From Pomphorhynchus laevis (Eukaryota; Acanthocephala; Palaeacanthocephala; Echinorhynchida; Pomphorhynchidae): a DNA stretch of 64,000 nucleotides. The notes under the pieces were generated by a model. That model saw only the letters and a list, made by a program, of their open reading frames with translations. It was not told where the DNA came from and did not search any database. Both the position numbers and the translations under genes were made by a program. This document shows, in pieces, positions 53,973-64,000 of this stretch. The stretch is from positions 1-64,000 of the forward strand of contig WNNJ02001396.1 in NCBI GenBank assembly GCA_012934845.2. The letters run 5' to 3'. The stretch's first letter is position 1. Each line of letters begins with the position of its first letter.

Positions 53973-54955
53973 TTGTTAAATAATAAGAAAAAAGAAAGTA
54001 AACAAGGAAAAATGTTGAGTTTGCACAGTGACGGACGATCAAAGAATCCTGTTGTTTTAACGAAAATGGACAATACTGCTATGGAACTTTCGTCAATTCG
54101 AGACAACAAGGTTAGTGGATCTTCTTATATTGATGAGAATTTTAGGGAAATTACTTCCCCCGATCCCCAAGATTCCAAATTTGGGGATAATCATTTTAAA
54201 AAAGCCTTTAGAAAGACATGCACTATACAACAAATTTCTAAGAGAGTTTGCACATAGTATGAAAAACCGTGTAGTCTACAACTCAGTTAGATATTTTGAC
54301 ACCAGCATAAAAATTTCCTTCGCTACCCAGGACCTCCTGGAGAGCTTTGAGAGGTACTTCGTCGCTAACTTCTGCGACATTGATGAATTTGAGAGGAAAC
54401 ATATTATGGCCTCCCTAAAAATAAGTAATCTTCCTACACAGGTGGAGGAAGAAGACATCCATCTCATTAGTAAGACTTACAAGATAAAAAACGTACGTCC
54501 CCTGTTGGGGAGGAACGGTCTACCAATTAATGTTGGATTCTGCTCCGCCGTCATAGGGCAGGCTGAACTCTTGGAAAAATCCCCCTGCAACCCCTTTATG
54601 GGCTTTAACCTCAAATTTAGAGTGGTTGGCAAGGAAGAATACACCTACCCGCACTGTAGCAGGTGTCACAAATGGGGGGGGGCACTGGGCCTCCAGCTGC
54701 TGTGCGGTCCAGCGATGTGGGAAATGTGGTAATGAAGATTGCTCCTCCGCCGATTCTTCGCTTCCATGCACAAATAATCTGGCCTGCTCCAACTGCGGAG
54801 AAGCGCATCCCACGTGGAGCAGGAAATGTCAGCATTTCAAGAAATATCAGTCTTTATTCATCAAACCGTCCAAGCCGTCTAAGCCGGCACCTGATTCTTT
54901 TTCTCAAGCAGGAACCAGAATGTCCGACAGCGAGCTGTTGTCGATTATGGATTAG
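53973..54955 (+). pseudogene. LINE-F ORF1 protein with zinc knuckles
   Basis: The N-terminal part is charged (53973-54230). After a frameshift it continues with KFLREFAHSMKNRVVYNSVR, then an RRM-like region (IMASLKISNLPTQVEEEDIH), then after another shift a Cys/His cluster: C..C..WGH....C, C.KCG...C, C.NCGEAHPTWSRKCQHF at 54655-54845. Three CCHC-type knuckles of this spacing mark ORF1 of R1/I/jockey LINEs and bind nucleic acid. A stop follows at 54955. Confidence 0.7.
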
Positions 54956-55253
54956 CGTTTGGTTTCGTTTCAAAGAGAGGTCCAAGCGTTGATAGCGGCC
55001 TCTATATCAAATCTATTCTTGAATCCAGAATTTCCTGTTTCTTCACTCAAGACCTCGAACAAAAGGGGGGGGCCTCTGCTCACGCCGTCCCCCAACCAAG
55101 ATTGGAAAGTTGATCAGGCAGAAACAATGAGGAAATGATGATACTGCCCAGAGGCAAGTGCCAACCCTAGATGGAGCTAGCGGTAGAAAGGGAAACCTTC
55201 CTGCTCCTAGATCTGTCTAGGCTGGCAATCCCCCATCCAACTAATCCATCACA

Positions 55254-57755
55254 ATGCAGAGTACTCGTGAGCCTTTTTCACTGAATATCCTTCAGTGGAA
55301 CTCGGGAGGTGCTTCTGCCCTTAGACTTCTATCTGGTAGAGATGCAGATGTTATAGTCCTTCAGGAGACGCGGTCTATCCGTCTCCCCCAGGACATTACT
55401 CGATTTATTCAAAAGCATATCTGCCACTATACTCCGTACATAACCCCACCTCACTCCTCTTCATCTCAAGGACTCTTGACCTTAGTTAAGTGCTCCTTAA
55501 GGTCCTCCCTCTTGCTAAACTACTCATGTCCAGCCCTGTCTTGCTTGGTAGTTTCACTTAGTAAGAACGGTAAACGCTTCAGTCTGGCCAATGTCTATAT
55601 TCGTCCAAGGGAGATCCACAAGAACCGTAACCTTCTGGATGGTATTATGTGACAGCGGTTATGACATGATACTTGGGGACTTCAACGACAGAACTGGTCG
55701 TTGGATCAATGCAGCACTTCGCAGAGCTAGGAACGATTACTTTATTCACAAACCACCTGCCCCCACCTTTCATTGCACATCAACAAATTCTATCCTCGAC
55801 ATTTTACTGCTTCACTCGAGGTGGTTGTTAAAACCCCTCTGCACAGAGCAGTCGCGCCAGCAATTGTCCACCTCTCATGACCTGATTCGTAGGAGAATTG
55901 AGGAAGATATGTGACTTCGAAGAAGGTTTCACTTTGATTCAATCAGAGTGGCCTTCTTTCAAGCGGCTCTCCAAATCTTTCCCAGAATAGGAAATGAGAG
56001 TCTGACCAAATTTAATACCTACTTCTTTTCGCAAGCTAACGCGATTCTATCGACAATCTATAAAGGTCGTATATACAATCCCACTCCGACGAAACTCAAG
56101 GTCCTAGCGAAGCTGCTTAACCTCCCTAATCTTTCTGTTTCCGCCAGACAGGCTCTCTCGAATGAATACTGGAGCACTAGATATAGGTTCCAGCTGAGTA
56201 GGGATAGGACGAGTATTGCTCGTCTTAATCCTTCTCAATCTTCCTTTTGGAAGATTTTCAAGAAGGAGAAGTTTGTTTGCTGGAAGGATAGAGCATTGGA
56301 TTGGATAGGTAATGTAGGCCTTGATAAAGTTTTGGAGTCACTAGCCCTACACAACTACGGAGCCACTCAATCACCTTAACCAATCCCGCCTTGGTGTAAC
56401 TTCAGGAGTAGGGATCTATCTGTTACGGATATCCTTAACTCATGGGGTCCACTCATAGGCACCTCCAAATCCGTCGCTTTACTTTCTTCTCGGGTCTGTC
56501 AGCTTTTGACAGCTGATCAGAGAAGAGAGGTGGCCGTCACCATGCTTTTAGCCTCCCCATCCGATGTAGCAGGCATCAATATTAGTAAGCGTGTTTTTAT
56601 TCCTAAGAAAAAATCCTGCTCATGCCCTAAAGATCTGCGACCCATTTCGATTCAAAATGCCCTCGTGTCGATTTACGAAAAAGCGCTTGCGCGTAAAATC
56701 CGCGACTACCTTAGTAGGCGTAACTTGATCCCTCCTGGTTTCCATGGGTTCGTTAAAGGTCGCTCGGTCCATTCAGCAGTATGTGAAGTGGAACAGTTTT
56801 GTCGGGAGAATAGCTATCGTTTAGTTGTGGCTGTTTTCCTCGACTTTTCTGCTGCATTTGACCGTATCTCAATTTCTTTTGTGATCTCTTCTCTCAGGTC
56901 CCTCGGGTTGCCTGCGAGAATTGTGAACAGGATAGAGATTCTGCTGTACATCAAGCGATTTTACTATGAAGACGACCCTGATGCGCGTCAGTTCTACCCT
57001 ATTACGGGTGTGCCTCAAGGTTCCCTACTTTCTCCTATCTTACTGCCTCCATTGAACTCTTAAAAATATTTAAACGCGAACAACGTCTAGTAATATATGC
57101 TGATGATACCACAGCCCTGTTTTCTGGACGCAGGTGCAAAGACATAGTCTCGGACATCAGCCGTTTCTTTTTAAGATTAAAAGACCAGTTACCTATATCC
57201 AATCTTATTTTATACTCCGCCAAATCGCAGGTGGTTGTCTTTCATGGCGCCCCTGCAGCAAAGCAAAAGCTCAAGAGATTAGCACTCTCTGCCCTCGCTT
57301 CCATTTTGATTAATCAACCACTCCCTGTCTTCACCAGTCGAGTAAAATACCTGGGGTTCACCGTTACGGTGAACTGGTCGGCGAAAGCTGACCTGGATAG
57401 ACTTAAACGTATCCTGAAGAAAGCTAGATGGGCTCTGAAACGGGCCCAGCATCTGTCATTAAAAGAAAAAACCCAGGTGTTCCTTTGGGACACCTGGGCT
57501 ATTTCGGGATTAGTCTTCTTTTCGAGAGGACGTCTTCCAGAGCAAAGGCTAAGGTTTCTTAAGCTCCTCGTCTCTCGTTTACCCAGCATAGTCCGTGCCG
57601 ACTGGACTCTTCGGGGGGTGAAAGACCCTGGATGGTTTAGTCGGAAGTCGGCGTGTTGGATCGGTTGGGGGCTCAGATCCTCTTGGATTTTAGGCCGTAA
57701 GTGCATGGAATACAAAGAAGAAGCAAAGATTATATTATTGTCGAACTCTGATTAA
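55254..57755 (+). pseudogene. LINE-F ORF2: endonuclease-RT, frameshifted
   Basis: Endonuclease: NILQWNSGG, VIVLQETRS, GLLTLVK, LANVYIRP, then (shifted) ILGDFNDRTGRW and TNSILDILLL. RT: RVFIPKKK, LRPISIQNALVSIYEKALAR, GFVKGRSVHSA, VFLDFSAAFDRIS, GVPQGSLLSPIL, a stop near 57063, IYADDTTALF in the continuing sequence, KYLGFTV, and a C-terminal region rich in Trp (WALKRAQ, FLWDTWAI, WFSRKSACWIGWGL) ending at 57755. The SDH box of the endonuclease is not clearly seen. Catalytic aspartates of the RT are retained. Confidence 0.8.
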
Positions 57756-57834
57756 GTCTTATACTATTTTTTGATGTTTTTCTGTGTTAGTTAACAAAGT
57801 CTTTATTTATTTATTTATTCTGAATTTACAACAA

Positions 57835-58980
57835 AATCATCAAAATATCATGATTTTATGGAATGAAATTTATTTAATTTCTTGGAATGAACGTTTCAAT
57901 ATAAAAAAACTTTTATAAACGAATGAGTTGTGACAGCAAATCAGCTCACAGTGCTAGTAACTCCCAAATTTACAATTCTGTGACATGGCTGATGATGTGT
58001 CAGTGCACAAGTAAAATATGAGTAACTGTATGATTGAAATTTCATTTTTTGAATAAGATTTGTCAGACATTTTTGTTATTTTGTTCATACATCATAAGTT
58101 TGAAATAATCGTACCTTAATATAAACTTTATATCTTACAAAATGTACAGGTAAATACGATCAGAAACTATTTATACAGCTAAACATATTGAAACGTCTTA
58201 TATATTATAATAATATATGATAAATATAAATATGTAACGATAATTAATTATAACTGTATTTTATGTGCTAGTTTAATTGGAATATCTTAAAAATTTTGAA
58301 AGTCAACGCTATTTTGGATACAAACATTTCGTATAACCAAGAAACTTTTAAATTTCTTCATAATTCATGTTTGTATCTGATATTTCAGACAAAATATTGT
58401 CTAGAATTCAGTAACGGCAAATATAATTGATTTTAAATTTCGCCAGTCATACGAACAAAAATATTACTTATTTCTGTTGATTTCGTAAAATTTTAAAAAT
58501 TAAAGATTTTATTTAATTTTATATTTTATTAAGTCAAAATAAACATTTTATTAAATTTTTCAAATATAAATTAATACATGGACTGTACTTTAAAATCAAA
58601 CATACTATTGCATGTAGTTAAAACTTTTAATTCCGCTTTAAAAAAGATTTTAAACTGAAAAATAAGGATTAATATAGTGTATATTGTCGGTATAATCTAT
58701 TTATGGTTCACAGGAAAAATATTATAATTTTAATTTTAATGAAATTAACCGATACTTATTCCGACTTCATTTCTGATGTTAATGATCAAATGTCAGATAT
58801 AGAAAAAAAACATTTCTGAAAGAAGCCTTAAGAAATTGAGAGTGCTATTATATATTTATAAAACTATTTATTCCAAATATACTCTACAGGATTGCAGGAT
58901 ATTTGTTAAATCAGAATGAATTAAAGTATAACATTTAATATAAATTAAATTCCAAGTGACTTACGGTTAATAACGAGTAG
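57835..58980. other. AT-rich intergenic, no gene seen
   Basis: No supportable frame or repeat family. Confidence 0.5.
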
Positions 58981-58985
58981 AAATA

Positions 58986-59261
58986 TTGCGTGTACAATTT
59001 TCCCAGTTTAAGCTACAAAATTTTGCAAATAACGATCACAAGAAATGTGCAATGCCCGATTGCGATACATTGCAAAATGCATTAATAAGCTATTATACAG
59101 CCCTTGATACTTCTAATTTAAATGATATTACTAAACAACTTAGTGGACAATTACCCTATCAATTATCGGTTCAACTAGTATATGAATCCTTAATGGTGAA
59201 CACTATCTACACACTGCCACAATATGGATATAAACGAAAATCAGTTTTTACAATAACATGA
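58986..59261 (+). other. Possible host exon, unknown
   Basis: The frame after a TTTCCCAG acceptor-like site reads FKLQNFANNDHKKCAMPDCD, then TLQNALISYYTALDTSNLND, then LPYQLSVQLVYESLMVNTIY. Composition is coding-like and the pattern (Y..AL....DI...L...LP..L...LVYESL) vaguely resembles the linker before a cyclic-nucleotide-binding domain in ion channels. That is only a hint. No partner exons found. Confidence 0.25.
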
Positions 59262-59264
59262 CGT

Positions 59265-62205
59265 TCACATTTTGCTCAAAAAGGAATTATTTTAAAGTGA
59301 GATTACAACAAAGGAAGTTTTGGTAAGCGGTAGAAAAGTAAATAATAACGACAATCGTTAATCTCGCGAATTATATTTTTTTGTAAGAGTAAAATATAGA
59401 TGTACTCAGTTATTTTCAAGTGCATACTTATAAAGAAATAATCGCAGCAAATTTTTTTTGACTTTTTTAAATTATTGGACGAAGCACATGTCTTCAATAG
59501 CTATTTGTGTGAATTAAAAAGTATAATTATCTGAATGAAATATAACAGACTTCTGAAAAATGCATCATGTTGAATACACTCTACGAGAAATTAATCAATG
59601 ATGGTATGATGGGAAATATGTGCCACGATAGCTTCAAAGAGCATATAGGTCTAGCTCGCTGATAACAAGTGCATGAAATTCAATTTTATTTATTATGATT
59701 GAAGAGATCACGTTAAATTTATCGAATAAAAGTAAGTCAGCGATAATTCGACAGGAAATAAAAAGCGATATAAAGCAAATATATAGATAATTAAAGATAC
59801 AATGAACGATTTGACATAATTAAAAAATTAAAATAATATACAATAAACAATTTGGCTTACAAATAGTTACTAAACAATGGATACAATTTCACATTCTTAG
59901 AACATAGCCTTTGCCGGCTAGATCTAATTTGAGTTTACAAGTATTTTTTACTAAATTATTAGAATTAACCATTCTACTTTTATTGAAGTGTAACGTTATA
60001 TTTACATGCCACGTAATTGACATACAAGGTTTATTAAAGACATTTTCGAACAAGAGTATCCAAAAAATTAATAAGATGTTATTTATTGATGATATTTTAC
60101 TTTAAAAATAAATAAAAAGAAGAATTTGTTTTAAATTTGAAGTTTTTAATAGAATATATGTAAATCATTTAGATTTAACAACACATTGACAATAAAATAA
60201 GGATTTTAAATTTATTTTTAAATTTATTTCTATATAATCGTAATGCTTACCAGCTATACTTTCAATAATGATCTATTAAATAAATGACGGGGCAGTGTTT
60301 TACGATTAAATTATAAAATAATCTAAATTATAAAATAATGATAAAGTAATATAAAAGCACGATACATATAAATAAACCAATTTCCGTTACAACACATTGA
60401 TAATAAAATAATATTTATTTTTTTTATTTTACGACTGTGACACTTATTTTCAAGGCTCGTGGTTATGGTTTTCTCCAATAGCACCAACGCCTACTAAATA
60501 AGTAACTGTTTATTGTAGTGATCATAAAAACGCTTTCTTGCGAAGCTTCTGAAGCTTGAACTTTAGATTTAATATTATCGCCTTATGTCATCGCAGTTTA
60601 TCACAACTTCAAGTAGATCACTGTTTATATAACATTTCAGCTGCTCTGCTTCTGTCATGAAGTTTGTAGATAATCTTTTCCAGTATAATAAGACCATGAA
60701 AATATTTATGTAAAAGTTACAATTGCGTGTTATTTAAATCATTTGTAAGACATCCTTTGAATTGCTTTCCTGTATATGATAGCTGATGATATCATTTTCA
60801 ATAATTCCAAATTGAGCAAAATCGAATTCGGGAAAGCAAATTTATAGTATAGAATTAAGAGTAGTAAATAATAGTAGTAAAACCGAAATAATTTAAAAAT
60901 AATTTATAATAAATTAACATATTGGATTAAAAATTGTATTTAAAAGAAATGTCGATCTTTTCGTTATTTCAATTATAAAATCTTAATCATATGTATAAGA
61001 AAATATATAACGAATATGTTTAAATACAGTTTATTCGTCCAAAATACTTAAATTCAAATATTAATAAAAATTGTATTGGTGAAGTAATGTTTACCAGCTA
61101 TACTTTTAATAATGATCTATTAAATAAATGACGAGGACAGTGTTTTACATTCAATTATAAAATAATCTATATGCTTAACTTTTTAGAATTTCAGTGAATT
61201 GTAATTTTTATTTTTGTCTAAAAGGCATACTTCCTATATTTTCCTAGTGTAACTGACAGCACAGCTATTTTCAAAGTTGAATATCTTGGTAACGAGCATG
61301 CTGTAAATTATAACTCTTTTTAGAAATATATCCATACTGATCTGTATTTTAAATTTTTAAATATCAAAGAACAATAAGGTATAGTTGAACGACAACACAA
61401 ATTATTTTGATATTTCACCAATAACTACTAGCATCATAAAAAATTTACAAAAATGTCTTATTTTTATATAAGATTATATCAAAGGAGATGTTGAGTATTT
61501 GGCCAATATCTCATATTCCCAAAGTACACACATTTATCAATCAAAACCAAAAAAAGATAACAAAACAAATTTTTATACATTTAAGCTAGATTTGAAATAT
61601 ATCTAAGTTATCTAAAATCAAAATTATGCAAAGCACAAGCTAAATAATTAACTAATTCGTTCATTCCATTGCGAAGCAGTTACAGAATAACGAACACTAC
61701 ATTATTTTGTGGTTAAAATTATTTGCCACTGCATTTTCACCGTGGAATCTGATATATTTTGACTTACCCATAGTATTTTATTTATAAATTACTGTAAATT
61801 ACTAAATTTAAGAATAATTAAAAAATTATAGAATTTTTAAATTTAGAGACGAAATGTTTACAAAGTTCGTATAGCATGCCGTTCATTATTTGCAAATTAT
61901 TTCCAATTTCACTATTTAAAATAATATTTCGTATTCAGTTTTGATTACAATTTTGGCTGTAGCAAATATTACACTGTAAATGTATTATTATAATTATTAA
62001 ATGAAAAATTATCATAATCACAGAATTAACAGTTCCCGGTAAATACGGTTGTTATGTGGTTTATTTGTCAAAAATTCCACTTAATTATTAATTGCTTAAC
62101 AAATGAATGTAAACAGATCAATTAGTAAAATTATTTTTAAACACCAAAGCACAAAATAAGCAAAACGTTTTAGTAAATATTCAATATATTGCTTGATATC
62201 TTTAT
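59265..62205. other. AT-rich intergenic; 90-bp direct repeat pair
   Basis: ACCAGCTATACTTTCAATAA, then TGATCTATTAAATAAATGAC..., occurs at about 60249-60335 and 61090-61170 (about 90% alike). ACAACACATTGA.AATAAAATAA occurs at 60179 and 60391. No gene supported. Confidence 0.6.
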
Positions 62206-62208
62206 TAT

Positions 62209-63417
62209 TTAATGATTTTTACTACGTTGCCCTTGCTTTTGTTTGATACATTTTGGCATTGGTGAGGACGCGGCTTCACCTAATTTTCTTAGCTTTGATA
62301 GAATAAATGTCAATTCAGTGAAACAGCTAGATGAAGCGGTGATAAGAACAAGTGATTCATTGACAAGGGAATTATGTTTGATATGATCAAGGATTCCGGT
62401 AAAAAGATTGCATAACTTTTTAAACGAATCACTTATTGATTGTAATTCTTCCAGATCGTCTGCATTAAGAGTAACGTCATTGCCTTTACCTTTCTTCTTT
62501 TTACTATCTGTTTTACTGTCAACTGCACCCAATTGTGTTTCACTTTTCTTATCATCCGCATCTTCTTCACCTTCTACTGCATCAGTACTATCAGGTTCAT
62601 CATCTGCTACTTTGCTTTCATTGATGTCTTCACTTGCATCATTATCGTTATATTCCTCGTTAGTGTCTTCATTTTCCGCACTATCACCTTCATTATTATT
62701 CCAACCTTGAACAATGCTCTCAAATGTGGAATCCTCATCATCACTAGTAGGTGCATAATTACCAGTTCGTGCTTGTTCATCCGACCTATTCAGAGTATCT
62801 TCATCATAATCTAAATCTTCGTCGTCGGTATCCATTAGTGTATTATCTGTATCAATTAAATTATTACCTTCATTCGCCGTTTGGCTTTCATCAGCGTCCA
62901 TTTTGGATGTGGTAACGTCATCTTTTACCTTGCCAGTGGAAGTCGAGACATCAGGCTTTTTCGCTGGCGGATTAACAATTTCGTCAAAGACTTCCATTAG
63001 TTCAATCAACTTATATGCTCCTCTGCAGAAACCGTCAACAGATGTAATTGTAGCAGAGTCTAAATCTAAATGATCTCGAGGAGCACGCAACCGCGACACT
63101 CTGAGCAAGCGTAGATTACTTGTTGTTCGTTTACAAATAGACTTCAAATCATCCTCATAACGCTTCACGTCTAGATCGTAGTTAAACCATAAAGTACACC
63201 TATTCTTAGCCTTCAATGATGATCCATCATGCCTATCGTCTGAAATACCTGCTCTACGCTTTCTCTCCTTTAAATGTTTTTGAAGCCGGAAAGACTGTAT
63301 AATACCAAATGTAAAATCCAGCATGTGTTCAGACGCTAAAACTAAATCCATCACCACAAAATTTGCAGTGGAGTCAAGTGAACTAGTTATAGTAGAATTT
63401 CTATCTCTTGTACACAT
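62209..63417 (-). CDS. Intronless acidic protein of 402 residues, family not recognised
   Basis: This is a long minus-strand frame in otherwise A/T-rich DNA, with balanced codon use. Residues 1-150 look folded: an amphipathic helix (VVMDLVLASEHMLDFTFGII), a basic patch (KHLKERKRR), KNRCTLWFNYDLDVKRYEDD, RVSRLRAPRDH, GFCRGAYKLIELMEVFDEIV. Residues 155-305 are very acidic and low complexity (Asp, Glu, Asn, Thr, Ser). Residues 306-312 are a Lys run (KKKKGKG), a possible nuclear signal. Residues 318-380 are helical (LEELQSISDSFKKLCNLFTG, then FTELTFILSKLRKL). The start ATG at 63415-63417 is the first in frame. Acidic middle plus basic run suggests a nuclear or chromatin/RNA-associated protein, but that is inference. 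Confidence 0.7.
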   Translation of the reverse strand: MCTRDRNSTITSSLDSTANFVVMDLVLASEHMLDFTFGIIQSFRLQKHLKERKRRAGISDDRHDGSSLKAKNRCTLWFNYDLDVKRYEDDLKSICKRTTSNLRLLRVSRLRAPRDHLDLDSATITSVDGFCRGAYKLIELMEVFDEIVNPPAKKPDVSTSTGKVKDDVTTSKMDADESQTANEGNNLIDTDNTLMDTDDEDLDYDEDTLNRSDEQARTGNYAPTSDDEDSTFESIVQGWNNNEGDSAENEDTNEEYNDNDASEDINESKVADDEPDSTDAVEGEEDADDKKSETQLGAVDSKTDSKKKKGKGNDVTLNADDLEELQSISDSFKKLCNLFTGILDHIKHNSLVNESLVLITASSSCFTELTFILSKLRKLGEAASSPMPKCIKQKQGQRSKNH

Positions 63418-63419
63418 CG

Positions 63420-64000
63420 CTTAGCTTTTAGATACAAAAATGTTTCGCTAAAGCACCGTAGGGCTTAAAGCGCGTATCTTAAAACGGTTGCTTAGCAATT
63501 CGCAGTGATTGTACAAATATTTTCTATTGACATTTTATTATATTTAAAAAATAATGTTTAGACGTTGCTGTGGAGATGGATAAAATTTTAATTTTGTCAG
63601 TTTTGCGTAATTTATAAAGAGAATAAAATTATAAAATTATTTATTATTTATTTATTTTTATTTACTTAAGTCATTATTGTGTTAGAATTGATTTTCCTAA
63701 ATAATATTTCTGACAAAAAATATTTAACAGTTTCATTGCTTAAATTCACTACGTGTGATTCAGTTTTCATATATTATTAGATTTTTAAAAACTTTGAAAA
63801 TAATCGAAACTTATATTCGTTTCGATTTTATCATTAGTCGTATAAAATAAATTACTATAACACGCGATTTGCATCATTCGCTAATGCTTAGGCATATAAT
63901 TAAAATAATGGACTAATTGATTTGCAAATAAAAATTTTTTGTATATCTACAGAACTAATATTTTTTTAGGGCAGGCTTCATTTTTAACCTGCTGACTTCT
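63420..64000. other. AT-rich flank upstream of the acidic-protein gene
   Basis: It presumably contains the promoter of the minus-strand gene ending at 62209. No motif I can support. Confidence 0.4.

Larger units (their letters stand above)
53755..57830 (+). mobile_element. LINE-F: R1/I-like non-LTR retrotransposon, degraded but nearly complete
   Basis: Its base composition is clearly richer in G/C than surroundings. In order: a 5' UTR with the hammerhead-like core, ORF1 with CCHC-type zinc knuckles, endonuclease, RT, then a 3' end with a TTTATTTATTTATTTATT tail at about 57805. A zinc-knuckle ORF1 together with an AP-endonuclease/RT ORF2 is the R1/I/jockey-group layout. At least eight breaks across the two ORFs. 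Confidence 0.8.

Noticed and set aside
54520-54835. Minus-strand frames over the zinc-knuckle region of LINE-F
   Set aside because: They are antisense to ORF1, whose Cys/His spacing explains the sequence.
57975-58005. CTGATGATGTGTCAGTGCAC as a possible ribozyme core
   Set aside because: No GAAA partner downstream; a chance match.
62408-62814. Hydrophobic and Ser-rich frames opposite the acidic-protein gene
   Set aside because: They are antisense shadows of the Asp/Glu-rich codons (GAT/GAA read as ATC/TTC).

Overview
The window looks like nuclear DNA of an AT-rich, intron-containing invertebrate animal. The phylum is not resolvable from what I can see. Reasons: a ten-exon DNA polymerase delta small-subunit gene with GT-AG introns, several of only 39-43 bp; standard genetic code; and a very heavy load of non-LTR retrotransposons and Penelope-like elements (PLEs). 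I see no bacterial operons, CRISPR arrays, tRNA or rRNA genes. All calls are by eye from translations and motifs; no search was run.

Layout. 1-7.2 kb: two LINE copies back to back (LINE-A with ORF1+ORF2; LINE-B, 5'-truncated), CR1/jockey-like, with endonuclease, RT and a hairpin plus TAA-rich tail. 7.2-10.25 kb: unassigned sequence, a small LTR-element gag fossil, the last part of a LINE-A-like element, and a reversed piece of a second family (LINE-D). 10.25-14.0 kb: LINE-C, the best-preserved copy, related to LINE-B. 14.2-20.35 kb: three further LINE-D pieces (one with an intact 424-codon RT/C-terminal frame), a reversed LINE-E fragment, and an inverted LINE-D piece. 21.5-28.1 kb: host POLD2, whose second intron carries a PLE with its GIY-YIG nuclease upstream of the RT (Naiad-like). 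28.5-30.8 kb: tandem, overlapping Naiad-like fragments. 32.5-38.8 kb: a GIY-YIG remnant, and two Naiad-like copies in head-to-head orientation around a small host-like membrane-protein gene. 39.9-40.5 kb: a nuclease-like retroelement tail. 42.7-43.5 kb: a three-unit (minus, plus, plus) repeat cluster with split hammerhead-like core motifs. 44.08-46.68 kb: a canonical Penelope with C-terminal GIY-YIG, arranged as a 1.04-kb inverted repeat. 47.3-49.05 kb: two long palindromes and a 110-bp tandem duplication. 50.5-51.7 kb: a foldback plus tandem cluster bearing hammerhead-ribozyme cores (324-bp period), then a separate hammerhead on the minus strand. 53.75-57.8 kb: LINE-F (R1/I-like, zinc knuckles, endonuclease, RT), with a hammerhead-like core at its 5' edge. 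57.8-64 kb: AT-rich DNA with one intronless acidic-protein gene.

How it fits together. Host coding content is sparse (POLD2, a small single-pass membrane protein, an acidic protein). The rest is mostly retroelement sediment. The most interesting layer is RNA-level: several independent repeat clusters carry hammerhead self-cleaving ribozyme cores, in orientations and periodicities that resemble PLE terminal repeats and animal retrozymes (small non-autonomous repeats that make circular RNA).
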